Of a DNA stretch of 64,000 bases, positions 31,902 to 40,717 are shown one piece after another. Position numbers and translations under genes: made by a program. The stretch is taken from NCBI RefSeq assembly GCF_031846565.1, contig NZ_JAVRHL010000001.1, forward strand, positions 62,001-126,000, written 5' to 3'. Origin of the DNA: Tropicimonas_B omnivorans (lineage in GTDB: Bacteria; Pseudomonadota; Alphaproteobacteria; Rhodobacterales; Rhodobacteraceae). The notes under the pieces were generated by a model. It saw only the letters and a program-made list of their open reading frames with translations. It was not told the DNA's origin and ran no database searches. Numbering within the stretch: position 1 is the stretch's first letter; each line of letters begins with the position of its first letter.

Positions 31902-34307
31902 ATGAAGTTCACCCTCGCCTGGCTCAAGGAGCATCTCGACACCGCGGCCACGCTCGTCGAGATCACCTTCGCGCTCAGCGACCTCGGCCTCGAGGTCGAA
32001 AACGTGACGGATCCCGCGGCGGCGCTTTCCTCGTTTTCCATCGGCAAGGTCGTCGCCTCCGAGAAGCACCCTGATGCGGACCGCCTGAAGGTCTGCCGCG
32101 TGGAGACGGGAAGCGGCGAGACGCAGATCATCTGTGGCGCGCCGAATGCCCGCGAAGGGATCACCGTGGTCGTCGCCGCCCCCGGTACCTACGTGCCCGG
32201 CATCGACACGACGATCCAGGTCGGCAAGATCCGCGGCATCGAGAGCCACGGCATGATGTGTTCCGAGCGGGAGCTGGAGCTCGGCGAGGGACATGACGGG
32301 ATCATCGAGCTGCCCTCGGGCACCGCCGGTCAGCCGTTCTCCGACTGGCTCGAACAGAACGACCCCGGCCGGACCGATCCGGTGATCGAGATCGGCATCA
32401 CGCCGAACCGGCCCGATGCGCTCGGCGTGCGCGGCATCGCGCGCGATCTCGCGGCGCGGGGCCTCGGCACACTGAAGCCGGCGCCCGTCCGGGAGGTTCC
32501 CGGGACCTTCCCCTCCCCCGTCTCCGTGACCATCGCCGAGGACGCGCGGGATGTGGCCCCGGTCTTCTGCGGGCGGCTGATCCGCGGCGTCCGGAACGGC
32601 CCCTCCCCCGACTGGCTTCAGGCGCGGCTGAAGGCGATCGGCCTGCGCCCCATCTCCGCCCTCGTCGACATCACCAACTTCTTCACCCATGACCGCGCGC
32701 GGCCGCTCCACGTCTTCGATGCGGGCAAGCTCGCGGGCGGGCTGACCGTTCATCCCGCGCAGGGCGGTGAGACGATGATGGGCCTCGACGACAAGGAGTA
32801 CACCTTCGAGCCGGGCATGACGGTGATCTCCGACGAGGCCGGCATCCAGTCCATCGGCGGGGTGATGGGCGGTCTCGAGACCGGCTGCACGACGGAGACA
32901 ACGGACGTCTTCGTCGAGAGCGCTTGGTTCGATCCCGTCCGCACCGCGTTCACCGGCCGCGCCCTCAAGATCAACTCCGATGCACGCTACCGCTTCGAGC
33001 GCGGCGTGGACCCCGCCTCCGCACGCGACGGCCTCGAGCTGGCGACGCGGATGATCCTCGATCTCTGCGGCGGCGAGGCGTCGGAGGCCGTGATTGCCGG
33101 CGCCGCGCCGGACACGACCCGCGCCTATCCGTTCGACCCGGGCCGCGTCGTCAGCCTCGTCGGGATGGACATCCCCGAAGCCGAGCAGCGCGGGACGCTC
33201 GAGGCCCTCGGGTTCCGGCTCGAGGCCGGCATGGCGCACCCGCCGAGCTGGCGACCCGACATCCAGGGCAGCGCCGACCTCGTCGAGGAGGTCGCCCGCA
33301 TCGCCTCGCTCACCAAGCTAGAGGGAAAGCCGATGCCGCGGCCGCGGCCCGGCCTGCCCGCGCCCGTCCTGACCCCGCTGCAGCGGCGCGAGCGCACCCT
33401 GCGCCGGACAGTCGCCGGCGCCGGCTACAACGAATGCGTCAGCTATAGTTTCGTGGATCAGGCCTCCGCGGCGCTCTTCGGCGGCGGCGGCCCCGAAACG
33501 AAACTCGAGAACCCCATCTCCTCCGAGATGAGCCACATGCGACCGGCGCTCCTGCCCGGTCTCTTGCAGGCCGCGGCGCGGAACCAGGCGCGCGGCCAGG
33601 GCGAGCTGGCCCTCTTCGAGATCGGCGCGGTGTTCTCGGGCGGCGAGCCGGAGGACCAGTCCCTCGTCGCGAGCGGCATTCTCGTCGGAGACGCCACTCC
33701 CCGCGGCGTTCACGGTGCGCGCCGCGGCGTTGACCTGTTCGACGCGAAGGCGGACCTCGAACTGGCGCTCGCCTCCATCGGCGCGCCCGCGAAGGCGCAG
33801 ATCAGGCGCGATGCGCCCGGCTGGTTTCACCCCGGCCGCTCCGGTGCGATCTGCCTTGGCAAGACCGTCCTCGGCGTCTTCGGCGAGTTCCATCCCAAGG
33901 CGCTCTCCGCGCTCGATGTGAAAGGCCCGGCCGTCGGCTGGACGCTCTCCCCGGGTGCCGTGCCCTACCCCCGCGCCAGCGGAACGGGCCGGCCGGCACT
34001 CCGGATCTCCGGGCTGCAGGCCGTCGAGCGCGACTTCGCCTTCGTCCTCGATCGTCAGGTCGCCGCGCTCGACGTGGTGAACGCGGCCGGCGGTGCGGAC
34101 AAGGCGCTGATCGAAAGCGTTCGTGTCTTCGACGAGTTCACCGGCGAGGCCGCCGAGGCACAGATGGGCGAAGGGAAGAAGAGCCTCGCCATCGCCGTCC
34201 GCCTCCAGCCGATGGAGCGCACCCTGACCGACGAGGAGATCGACGCGGTCTCCAAGAAGGTCATCGAGAAGGTGACGAAGGCGACGGGCGGCACTCTGAG
34301 GGGGTGA
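31902..34307 (+). CDS. pheT: Phenylalanyl-tRNA synthetase beta subunit
   Basis: Editing and tRNA-binding subunit of the Phe enzyme. The 801-aa protein begins MKFTLAWLKEHLDTAATLVE. It carries the tRNA-binding OB fold (about 40-150, DADRLKVCRVETG and GIESHGMMCSERELELG), B3/B4 editing (about 210-400), B5 domains with FERGVDPAS, and a C-terminal ferredoxin-like anticodon-binding domain (about 700-801). It ends before a bidirectional terminator shared with a convergent gene. Confidence 0.97.
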   Translation: MKFTLAWLKEHLDTAATLVEITFALSDLGLEVENVTDPAAALSSFSIGKVVASEKHPDADRLKVCRVETGSGETQIICGAPNAREGITVVVAAPGTYVPGIDTTIQVGKIRGIESHGMMCSERELELGEGHDGIIELPSGTAGQPFSDWLEQNDPGRTDPVIEIGITPNRPDALGVRGIARDLAARGLGTLKPAPVREVPGTFPSPVSVTIAEDARDVAPVFCGRLIRGVRNGPSPDWLQARLKAIGLRPISALVDITNFFTHDRARPLHVFDAGKLAGGLTVHPAQGGETMMGLDDKEYTFEPGMTVISDEAGIQSIGGVMGGLETGCTTETTDVFVESAWFDPVRTAFTGRALKINSDARYRFERGVDPASARDGLELATRMILDLCGGEASEAVIAGAAPDTTRAYPFDPGRVVSLVGMDIPEAEQRGTLEALGFRLEAGMAHPPSWRPDIQGSADLVEEVARIASLTKLEGKPMPRPRPGLPAPVLTPLQRRERTLRRTVAGAGYNECVSYSFVDQASAALFGGGGPETKLENPISSEMSHMRPALLPGLLQAAARNQARGQGELALFEIGAVFSGGEPEDQSLVASGILVGDATPRGVHGARRGVDLFDAKADLELALASIGAPAKAQIRRDAPGWFHPGRSGAICLGKTVLGVFGEFHPKALSALDVKGPAVGWTLSPGAVPYPRASGTGRPALRISGLQAVERDFAFVLDRQVAALDVVNAAGGADKALIESVRVFDEFTGEAAEAQMGEGKKSLAIAVRLQPMERTLTDEEIDAVSKKVIEKVTKATGGTLRG

Positions 34308-34346
34308 GCCCCCACTCGCCGCGCCCGCTCACGGTCCGGCCAATGT

Positions 34347-34389
34347 AAAAAAAGGCGGCGCCCTTTCGAAGGCGCCGCCTTTCTTTTTT
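34347..34389. terminator. Bidirectional terminator after pheT
   Basis: A perfect 12-bp stem AAAGGCGGCGCC/GGCGCCGCCTTT with an 8-nt loop is flanked by an A run on the left and TTCTTTTTT on the right, so it works for both pheT and the convergent DUF2125 gene. Confidence 0.93.
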
Positions 34390-34404
34390 AACGGGACAGG
34401 CCCG

Positions 34405-35931
34405 TCAGAACGGCAGTGGCGAGCCGTTCGCGAGCACCTGACCATCTTCCGTGATCGTGATCTCCGAGATGAGACTGTCGGGCGTGTCGCCCGGTTTCGC
34501 GATCATCCCGGACATCATCCGCGCCATCATCGCCTGGTCCGACGGCAGGACCCCGAGCTCTACCAGCCGGTCGAGCAGGGCGTTGCCGCCCGTCATCGCG
34601 AGGTTCATCGTGCCCTCGGGGATAGGCATGGCCGCGAACGCATCCTCCTCGGAATTGTCGAAGGTGAAGGTTCCGCTGCCCAGAAGCTCGGCGCCGAGCG
34701 CGGAGACGACGAGTTCGTTCACCTCGAGGGATTCGACCCGGCCGGGGTCCTCGTTCTCGGCCATGTCTTCGCTCTCGGCGGGTTCGGCGAAGATGTCCTG
34801 CATCCACATGCCCATGCCGGACAGGTCGACGACGAGGTTGGCAGGATCGCGGGGCAGGATGCCGGCGGGATCGAACATCGACCAGAGGCTCTCGTCGAGC
34901 TCCAGCCCGCCGAGGCGCAGGGCGAAGTCGAACGGCTGCGCCTCTTCGGATTGAAGGACCGGCATCAGGAAGTCGATCCCGGCCTCCGCGAGGCTGACGG
35001 ATATGCTGCCGCCCATGACGCCCTCACCGGCCACGTCGACATCCACGTCGGTATAGTCGATGCCGTAGGATATCCCGTCGCCGGACAGGCCGAATGCGAT
35101 GCTGCCGGGGCCGGATGCGCCGGAGATATCGCTGTCGTCGCTTTCGCCGCCGGTCGTCACGACGGAGAAGGTGCTGGTGTCGTAGGCTGCGTCGAAATTC
35201 ATCGACAGACCGCTCGCGAGGGCGTCCGAGGCCATCTCCTCATCGGCGAAGCGTGCGAAATCCCCGGTGCCCGCGGTCGTGCCGGACACGCCCGTCATGG
35301 AGAAGGAGGACTCGATCTCGCCCTTCTCCTCGTCGTCGCCCGACATCGTTCCGCGCAGCGCGGCCGCCGTGAAGGTGGAGGTGGAGGTGGTTTTCTCGCC
35401 GGAGCCGTTGAGCGCGCTGGCCGTTATGTCCTCGGCCACCAGTTCGAGACGGAACTCGTCCGGCACGTCCTCCCCCTCCAGGTCGTCGACGACGACGGAG
35501 ATTTCGGGAGAGGCCAGATCGAATCGCAGGTCGTCGCCCGCTTCGTTGATCGTGATGTCCGCGTCTTCCTGGGAGACGGTCACGACGATGCTCGTCCGTT
35601 CATCTTCGTCATCGACCGTCGAGACAGTCACGTCGTAGCTGTCCGGCATCGAGACGGAGACGCTTCCATCGTCCTCTTCCGTCAGCGTGACCGTGCCGAT
35701 CTCCGCGACGGCGGAGAACTCGTCTTCGTCCGGCGCATAATTCGCGACCATACCGGTCAGGGTCAGGGTGCCGCCGGAATACTCCTCGCTCTCGGTCGTG
35801 ATCTCCTGGCCAAAGCTGTCGACGTACTCCTGGTAGCGGTCCCAGGCGTCTTCGGCGGTCAGGGAGAAGGAGGCGGTGGCCGAGACGGCAAGCGCCGCCG
35901 CAGAGGCACCGGCAGTGCGAAAGAGGGTCAT
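34405..35931 (-). CDS. Secreted acidic DUF2125-type protein
   Basis: A 508-aa exported protein with a signal peptide (about 1-25, ending FSLTA). It is strongly acidic and rich in Ser, Thr, Gly and Glu. The repeated amphipathic strands (for example SDDSDISGASGPGSIAFGL and SFSMTGVSGTTAG) suggest a large beta-structured periplasmic or outer-membrane-associated protein. It resembles the alphaproteobacterial DUF2125 family, whose function is unknown. The start at 35931 is chosen because AAGGA lies 7 nt upstream; an in-frame ATG five codons earlier has no such site. Confidence 0.72.
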   Translation of the reverse strand: MTLFRTAGASAAALAVSATASFSLTAEDAWDRYQEYVDSFGQEITTESEEYSGGTLTLTGMVANYAPDEDEFSAVAEIGTVTLTEEDDGSVSVSMPDSYDVTVSTVDDEDERTSIVVTVSQEDADITINEAGDDLRFDLASPEISVVVDDLEGEDVPDEFRLELVAEDITASALNGSGEKTTSTSTFTAAALRGTMSGDDEEKGEIESSFSMTGVSGTTAGTGDFARFADEEMASDALASGLSMNFDAAYDTSTFSVVTTGGESDDSDISGASGPGSIAFGLSGDGISYGIDYTDVDVDVAGEGVMGGSISVSLAEAGIDFLMPVLQSEEAQPFDFALRLGGLELDESLWSMFDPAGILPRDPANLVVDLSGMGMWMQDIFAEPAESEDMAENEDPGRVESLEVNELVVSALGAELLGSGTFTFDNSEEDAFAAMPIPEGTMNLAMTGGNALLDRLVELGVLPSDQAMMARMMSGMIAKPGDTPDSLISEITITEDGQVLANGSPLPF

Positions 35932-36052
35932 ATCAAGTCCTTTCATGCTGAAATACGCATCGATTGCCGAGACTCTCTGCCACCTCTCGCGGCACGGTCA
36001 AGTGACATGTCCGGGGCCGATGCGTGATGTCGCACCCCGCCGGGGAGGGCGA

Positions 36053-36820
36053 TCAGATCGTATCCACGACACCGCCGTCGACGCGGAGCGACGCGCCCGA
36101 GGTCGCGCTCGAGAGTGGCGAGGCGACGTAGGCGATCATGTTCGCGACCTCCTCGACCGAGGCCGCACGACGGATCACGGAGGAGGGACGATTGGCCTTC
36201 ACGAAATCCGCAGCGGCGTCCTCGATGGTCTGGCCCTCGGCGGGATCGAGGCCGGACGTCATCCCGTCGGACAGGGTCGGCCCGGGAAGGACGGCATTCA
36301 CGGTTACTCCCGTCCCCGCCATGCGCTTGGCCAGACCGCGGGAGAGGGCGAGATAGGCGGTCTTCGTGACGCCGTAATGGATCATGTCGGGCGGGATGTT
36401 GATCGCGCTTTCGGAACTGAGAAAGATCACCCGGCCCCAGCCGCGCTCCGCCATCGCCGGGATGAGCGCGCGGGAGAGGCGCACGCCGCTCATCACGTTC
36501 GTCGACCAGTAGCCGTCCCAGTCCGCATCGTTCGTGTCGAAGAAGTCCTGCCCGCCGAACTTCCCGGCATTGTTCACGAGGATATCCACCCGGCCAGCCT
36601 CACGCGCGAGGCGGTCGCAATCCTCCGGCCGGGTCAGGTCCGCCGCGATACCGGTCGCGCCAGCGCCCAAGCGCTGCACGGCGGAATCCACATCGTCCTG
36701 CGCGCGGCCCGTGACGATGACTTCGGCGCCGCACTCCAGAAGCGCCGCCGCGGCGCCATGACCGATGCCCTTGGTGGAGCCCGTCACGAGGGCGCGTTTT
36801 CCGCTCAGGTCGAAGTTCAT
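36053..36820 (-). CDS. Short-chain dehydrogenase/reductase (SDR)
   Basis: NAD(P)-dependent oxidoreductase of the classical SDR type, 255 aa. It has VTGSTKGIG at the cofactor loop, NNAGKFG, the catalytic Ser in FLSSES and the YxxxK pair in HYGVTKTA, and it ends with the conserved LRVDGGVVDTI. AAAGGGA is upstream of the ATG. It lies downstream of the first PYROXD2-like gene in the same orientation (86-bp gap), forming the minus-strand arm of the catabolic cluster, and probably oxidises or reduces an alcohol/ketone in that pathway. Substrate is unknown. Confidence 0.88.
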   Translation of the reverse strand: MNFDLSGKRALVTGSTKGIGHGAAAALLECGAEVIVTGRAQDDVDSAVQRLGAGATGIAADLTRPEDCDRLAREAGRVDILVNNAGKFGGQDFFDTNDADWDGYWSTNVMSGVRLSRALIPAMAERGWGRVIFLSSESAINIPPDMIHYGVTKTAYLALSRGLAKRMAGTGVTVNAVLPGPTLSDGMTSGLDPAEGQTIEDAAADFVKANRPSSVIRRAASVEEVANMIAYVASPLSSATSGASLRVDGGVVDTI

Positions 36821-36905
36821 GGCAAATCCCTTTCCTGCATTCTTGCGGGGGAAACGGAAGGTCTCGCGGATCGGTTCATTCACGCAGGCGCGACATCCCG
36901 GCGCG

Positions 36906-38477
36906 TCAGCCGATTTCACCCGCGACGAGGAGACCGGAGCCGCCGGCGAGGCCCGGTCCGGGATGCGTCGAGGCGCCGATATGCCAGAGATTCCTGACGC
37001 CCGTGTCGTGGCGCTTGCTGTCCGCGAAGGGGCGGAAGGTGAAGAACTGGTCGATGGTGCAGGCCCCGCCATAGGGATCGCCGCCGACGAGGTTCGCGTT
37101 CATGCCCTCGAGATCGGCGGGAGAGATGGCGCGCCGGGCGACGATGTTCTCCCGCAGGTCCGGCATGTGCTGGACGAGGATGTCCTCCACCCGGTCCGCG
37201 AAGGCCTCCCTCAGCGCCTCGGTCCAGACCCCGTCCTGCGGCGTTTCGATCGCGCCCGCCGCATCGCCTTTGACGTGACGCGGGGCGTCGGGCATCTGGA
37301 GCCAGAGCACCGCGCCGCCCTCGGGCGCGCGGGTGGGATCGGCCGCCGACGGCTGGCCGACGCAGATCGTCGGCACGGCGGGCAGCAGCCCCCGCTCCGC
37401 TTCGTTGGACGCGCGGCTGACGCCATCGAGACCGGGGGTGAGGTGCAGGAGCTGAACGTTCTTCAGCCCCTCGGTCGCCCATCCGGGGGAGGTCTTCAGC
37501 GCGTAGTGGAGCTGGAAGTTACCGCGACCGTAGCGATAGCGGCGGAGGTCCTCCCCGCGATCCGGCGCGGCGCCCGGCTCCTGCAGGAGCGAGCCGTAGA
37601 GCTGGTGGGGCGTGGTGGAGGCCAGAACGCCGGCCGCCTCGATCTCCTCGCCGCTTTCGAGGCGGATCCCGGTCGCGGTGCCCTTGTGCGTCAGGATCCT
37701 CGCGACCGGCGCGCTCGTGCGGACCTCGCCGCCGTTCTCCTCGATGATTTCGGTCAGCGCGCGCACCATGTTCGCCGCGCCGCCCTTCACGATCGGTGCG
37801 CCGGCCGCCTCGAGGGCGAAGCCGATGATCTGGCCCATCTGGCCCGAGAAGGCGGCTTCGGGCGGAAGTCCGGCATGCAGCCCCCACGGCGCCCAGATCG
37901 CCTGGTTCAGATCTCCGGAGAAGGATGTCTCCAGCCAGCTACGCATCGGCTGAAGCGCCTTGCCCATGCGGGCGACGAGGCCGCGGGGGCCGCGCGACCA
38001 CGCCTCCTTGCCGATCATCCTCGCGGTCTTGTTGGACCAGGGATCGCCACCCATCAGGCCGAAGATCAGCGAGGCGTCTGCGGCGAAGGCATCGAGATCG
38101 GCCGCGAGACGGTCCCCGTCCCCCGGCGCCACCTCGTTGAAGGCGGCAACATTCGCGGCCCTGTCCATCCGGTAGACCTGTGCGCTGCCGTCGGGCCGGA
38201 GAACGCCGGTGGGGGTGTCCGTCGTGCAGAACTCGACGCCGTGACGCGCCAGGTCCTCTCCGAGCTTTTCATGGGCGCCGCCGGTGACCCAGAGGACGAA
38301 CGTGGTCGCGAGAGGGTCGTAGGTATAGCCCTCCGCCAGGGTCTCCGTGCGCATGCAGCCGCCGGCCACCGCCTCCCGCTCGAAGACGGCAACCGGCTTG
38401 CCCGCCTTGGCCAGAAGCGCGCCAGCGACGAGCGCATTGATACCGGATCCGACGATTGCATAGGGGCGAGACGACAT
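36906..38477 (-). CDS. FAD-dependent oxidoreductase, phytoene-desaturase/PYROXD2-like (copy 1)
   Basis: A 523-aa flavoprotein. The dinucleotide-binding motif GSGINALVAG is near residue 9, with FEREAVAGGCMRTE following. Its end RNLWHIGASTHPGPGLAGGS is the typical FAD-binding C-terminus of carotenoid-desaturase-like enzymes. It clearly resembles a second copy at 42256-43818: both contain VGQP(S/T)A.DP.RAP, the SPADLE/TPADLE segment and NANLVGGD. Family members dehydrogenate isoprenoids or amine-like substrates, so a C-C or C-N oxidation is likely. It is divergent from the AraC regulator, and its promoter probably lies in the shared 365-bp gap. Confidence 0.83.
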   Translation of the reverse strand: MSSRPYAIVGSGINALVAGALLAKAGKPVAVFEREAVAGGCMRTETLAEGYTYDPLATTFVLWVTGGAHEKLGEDLARHGVEFCTTDTPTGVLRPDGSAQVYRMDRAANVAAFNEVAPGDGDRLAADLDAFAADASLIFGLMGGDPWSNKTARMIGKEAWSRGPRGLVARMGKALQPMRSWLETSFSGDLNQAIWAPWGLHAGLPPEAAFSGQMGQIIGFALEAAGAPIVKGGAANMVRALTEIIEENGGEVRTSAPVARILTHKGTATGIRLESGEEIEAAGVLASTTPHQLYGSLLQEPGAAPDRGEDLRRYRYGRGNFQLHYALKTSPGWATEGLKNVQLLHLTPGLDGVSRASNEAERGLLPAVPTICVGQPSAADPTRAPEGGAVLWLQMPDAPRHVKGDAAGAIETPQDGVWTEALREAFADRVEDILVQHMPDLRENIVARRAISPADLEGMNANLVGGDPYGGACTIDQFFTFRPFADSKRHDTGVRNLWHIGASTHPGPGLAGGSGLLVAGEIG

Positions 38478-38586
38478 CGGTGACCTCGTGATCTGGTGCA
38501 GGGGCCGGTCGCGCGCCGGCGTCGGGGAGCATGTGATCGCATGGGCCGCGATCGGTGCAAGCTTAAAATAGTTTTCAGTCGCGTCA

Positions 38587-38630
38587 GCCTCGATCCCGAG
38601 GCCCTTTGCGGTCTGCCTCGTTTCGAGGCA
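38587..38630. promoter_or_regulatory. Two related palindromes
   Basis: GCCTCG-ATCC-CGAGGC (38587-38602) and TGCCTCG-TTT-CGAGGCA (38614-38630) share the core GCCTCG...CGAGGC. They are spaced 28 bp core to core, about two and a half helical turns. They are likely paired operator sites, or could form small hairpins. Confidence 0.5.
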
Positions 38631-38779
38631 TCGCGCGTCTCCGTGGCGGCGCACGCGCCGAGCGAGCGCTTGAAGCCTCAAACAAGATTGACAGCTCCGC
38701 CCGACTTGCCCGAACGTAATCTCTCGGACCGCCTCGGGGCCTCCTGCCGACGAGACTGTCACGGATGCGGCGCCGGGTC

Positions 38780-38832
38780 TGTCCGGAAGGCGCGGCGCCT
38801 GTCCGGAAGGCGCGCGGAATGTTCGAAAAGCG
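38780..38832 (+). promoter_or_regulatory. Three 20-bp-period direct repeats before araC
   Basis: TGTCCGGAAGGCG occurs at 38780-38792 and 38800-38812, and a weaker copy, TGTTCGAAAAGCG, at 38820-38832 (10 of 13 match). The 20-bp spacing places all copies on the same helix face, as AraC-family monomers often require. The last copy overlaps the araC ribosome site region, pointing to autoregulation. Confidence 0.6.
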
Positions 38833-38842
38833 GAAGGACACG

Positions 38843-39829
38843 ATGATGGAGCTCGCCACCGATCGCCTGCCCCTTGCCGGGTATCCCCTGTTCGAAACAC
38901 GGGACCTCGACGCCGCGCGCCATGCGGTCGCCCAGGTCTATTGCGATCATCGGCTCGAGCGGCTCGGCAAGGGGCCCATTCATGCAAGGCAGAACCGTCT
39001 TCAGGGCCGGCGCCTGTCGATCAACACGATCCGCTACGGCGCCGCGGCCTCGATCGTGCCGGGCGCGCTCGGGTCCTTCTACCTGTTCCAGTTTCCCCTT
39101 CGTGGCAGCGCGGACATCCGCTGCGGCAAAGCCGGCTACCGGATCGGCGGTGGCACCTCGGGCATTCTCAATCCAAGCGATCCCATCGAGATGGAGTGGA
39201 GCGCCGATTGCGCGCAGCTCATGGTGCAGATCGACCGGGACGCGATGGACGCCGCCGCCCGCGATCACTGCGACATGGCAAGCGGCGCTCAGGTGACCTT
39301 CTCCGGCCCCGCGGATCTTACTCGCGGGCCGGGGCTGAGGCTGGCGGAGTTGCTGCGGTTCCTCGTCGCGCAGGCCGAAGGTGCACGGTCGCTCATCGGC
39401 GCGGAGGATCTCGTCGGCGCGCAGATCGAACAGGCGCTGCTTCTGGCGCTGATCGAGGCGCACCCCCACCAGTTCGAGATCGCCCTGCCCGCAGCCGCTA
39501 CCGCGCCGCGCACGATGCGGCGGGCCGAAGCCTTCATCGATGCGCATCTGGGCGAGCCGATCACGCTCGATGAGATCGCCGCCGCCTCCGGCATCGGCCC
39601 GCGCGCGCTTCAGGAGGCCTTCCGACTGCACCGCGGCACCTCCCCGATGCAGTTCCTGCGGGACAGGCGGCTGGAGCGCGCCGATGCAGCCCTTCGCACC
39701 GGCGATCCGGACGTCACCGTGACGGATATCGCCATGACCTGGGGCTTCTTCCACCTCGGGCGGTTCTCCGAGCAGTATCGCCGCCGCTACGGCTGCACAC
39801 CCGTCGAAACGCTGCGCCGGGCTCTCTAA
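38843..39829 (+). CDS. AraC-family transcriptional regulator
   Basis: A 328-aa regulator with an N-terminal ligand/cupin-like sensing domain (about 15-190) and a C-terminal double helix-turn-helix (about 228-328). The latter includes PITLDEIAAASGIGPRALQE and the second HTH VTVTDIAMTWGFFHLGRFSE, followed by the conserved end YRRRYGCTP. The start at 38843 is favoured by AAGGA 6 nt upstream; an ATG eight codons earlier (38819) lies inside the third repeat. It stands between the two arms of the catabolic cluster and very likely controls it. Confidence 0.88.
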   Translation: MMELATDRLPLAGYPLFETRDLDAARHAVAQVYCDHRLERLGKGPIHARQNRLQGRRLSINTIRYGAAASIVPGALGSFYLFQFPLRGSADIRCGKAGYRIGGGTSGILNPSDPIEMEWSADCAQLMVQIDRDAMDAAARDHCDMASGAQVTFSGPADLTRGPGLRLAELLRFLVAQAEGARSLIGAEDLVGAQIEQALLLALIEAHPHQFEIALPAAATAPRTMRRAEAFIDAHLGEPITLDEIAAASGIGPRALQEAFRLHRGTSPMQFLRDRRLERADAALRTGDPDVTVTDIAMTWGFFHLGRFSEQYRRRYGCTPVETLRRAL

Positions 39830-39936
39830 AGCCGGGGGCGTCGCCTCGCGTATCGGCTTCCGGCCGCGCGGAGCGGATAGCGGGGGGCCGCGGCTCGTCT
39901 CACCATCGGCTGAACAAAAGCGACAGGGAGACGGAC

Positions 39937-40713
39937 ATGCGTGGATTGAAGGACAAGGTCGCCATCGTCCCGGGCGGCGTGACGAAGATCGGCCAGGCGG
40001 TCGTGGACGCGTTCCGGGAGCATGGCGTTCGCGTCATGATCGCGGATATCGATGCCGAAGGAGGCGCGGCCCTGAAGGCCGACGGCACGAGCTTCACCAG
40101 AACGGACCTGCGAAAGGACGAGGACATCGCCGCGCTGGTCGCCGCGACCCGGGAAGAGTTCGGCCGGATCGACTTCATCGTCAACGTCGCCTGCTCCTAC
40201 GGCGACAACGGCGAGGCGTCGAGCCGGGCGGAGTGGCTGGATGCGCTTGACGTCAACCTCGTGGGCTCCGTCATGCTGATGCAGGCGGCGCGCGAGGAGC
40301 TGGCGAAGACCAAGGGCGCCATCGTCAATTTCGGCTCCATCTCCTCACGCGTGGCGCAGACCGGCCGCTGGCTCTACCCGGTCAGCAAGGCGGCGATCCT
40401 GCAACTGACCCGCAACCAGGCGATGGATCTCGCCCCTGACGGCATCCGTGTGAACGCGGTCTCCCCCGGCTGGACGTGGTCCAACATCATGGACCAGCTC
40501 TCCGGTGGCGACCGTGAGAAGACGGACCGCGTCGCCGGGACGTTCCACCTGATGGGCCGGGCGGGCGATCCCGAGGAAGTCGCGAGCGCGGTCATGTTCC
40601 TCTGCTCGGACGAGGCCTCGTTCATCACCGGGACCGATATCCGCGTCGACGGTGGGTACACCGCGATGGGCCCCGAGCGTGCCGCCCCCGCAATCCCGCT
40701 TCTGGAGGAGTGA
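39937..40713 (+). CDS. SDR oxidoreductase with altered signature motifs
   Basis: A 258-aa short-chain dehydrogenase/reductase. The cofactor loop reads VPGGVTKIG (usually VTGxxxGIG) and the usual NNAG reads NVAC. The catalytic triad is intact: Ser in FGSIS, then YPVSK (Tyr and Lys). The family end ITGTDIRVDGGYTA is present. AGGGAGAC is upstream of the ATG. It is the first gene after araC; the next gene (flavin monooxygenase) begins 4 bp after its stop, so the two are co-transcribed. The altered cofactor loop hints at unusual nucleotide use. Confidence 0.85.
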   Translation: MRGLKDKVAIVPGGVTKIGQAVVDAFREHGVRVMIADIDAEGGAALKADGTSFTRTDLRKDEDIAALVAATREEFGRIDFIVNVACSYGDNGEASSRAEWLDALDVNLVGSVMLMQAAREELAKTKGAIVNFGSISSRVAQTGRWLYPVSKAAILQLTRNQAMDLAPDGIRVNAVSPGWTWSNIMDQLSGGDREKTDRVAGTFHLMGRAGDPEEVASAVMFLCSDEASFITGTDIRVDGGYTAMGPERAAPAIPLLEE

Positions 40714-40717
40714 GGTC

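Larger units (their letters stand above)
38478..38842. promoter_or_regulatory. Divergent control region of the catabolic cluster
   Basis: 365 bp without a gene, between the first PYROXD2-like gene and araC. It holds a CAAGCTTAAAATAG motif at 38558-38571 that also occurs, changed in two bases, before the binding-protein gene at 43859. Two related dyads follow (38587-38602, 38614-38630), then a TTGACA hexamer at 38688 without a good -10, and a three-copy direct repeat just before araC. The layout is that of a regulated divergent promoter. Confidence 0.6.

Noticed and set aside
38688..38720. TTGACA with CGTAAT as a promoter for araC
   Set aside because: The spacer would be 21 bp; the -35 is good but no acceptable -10 is found.
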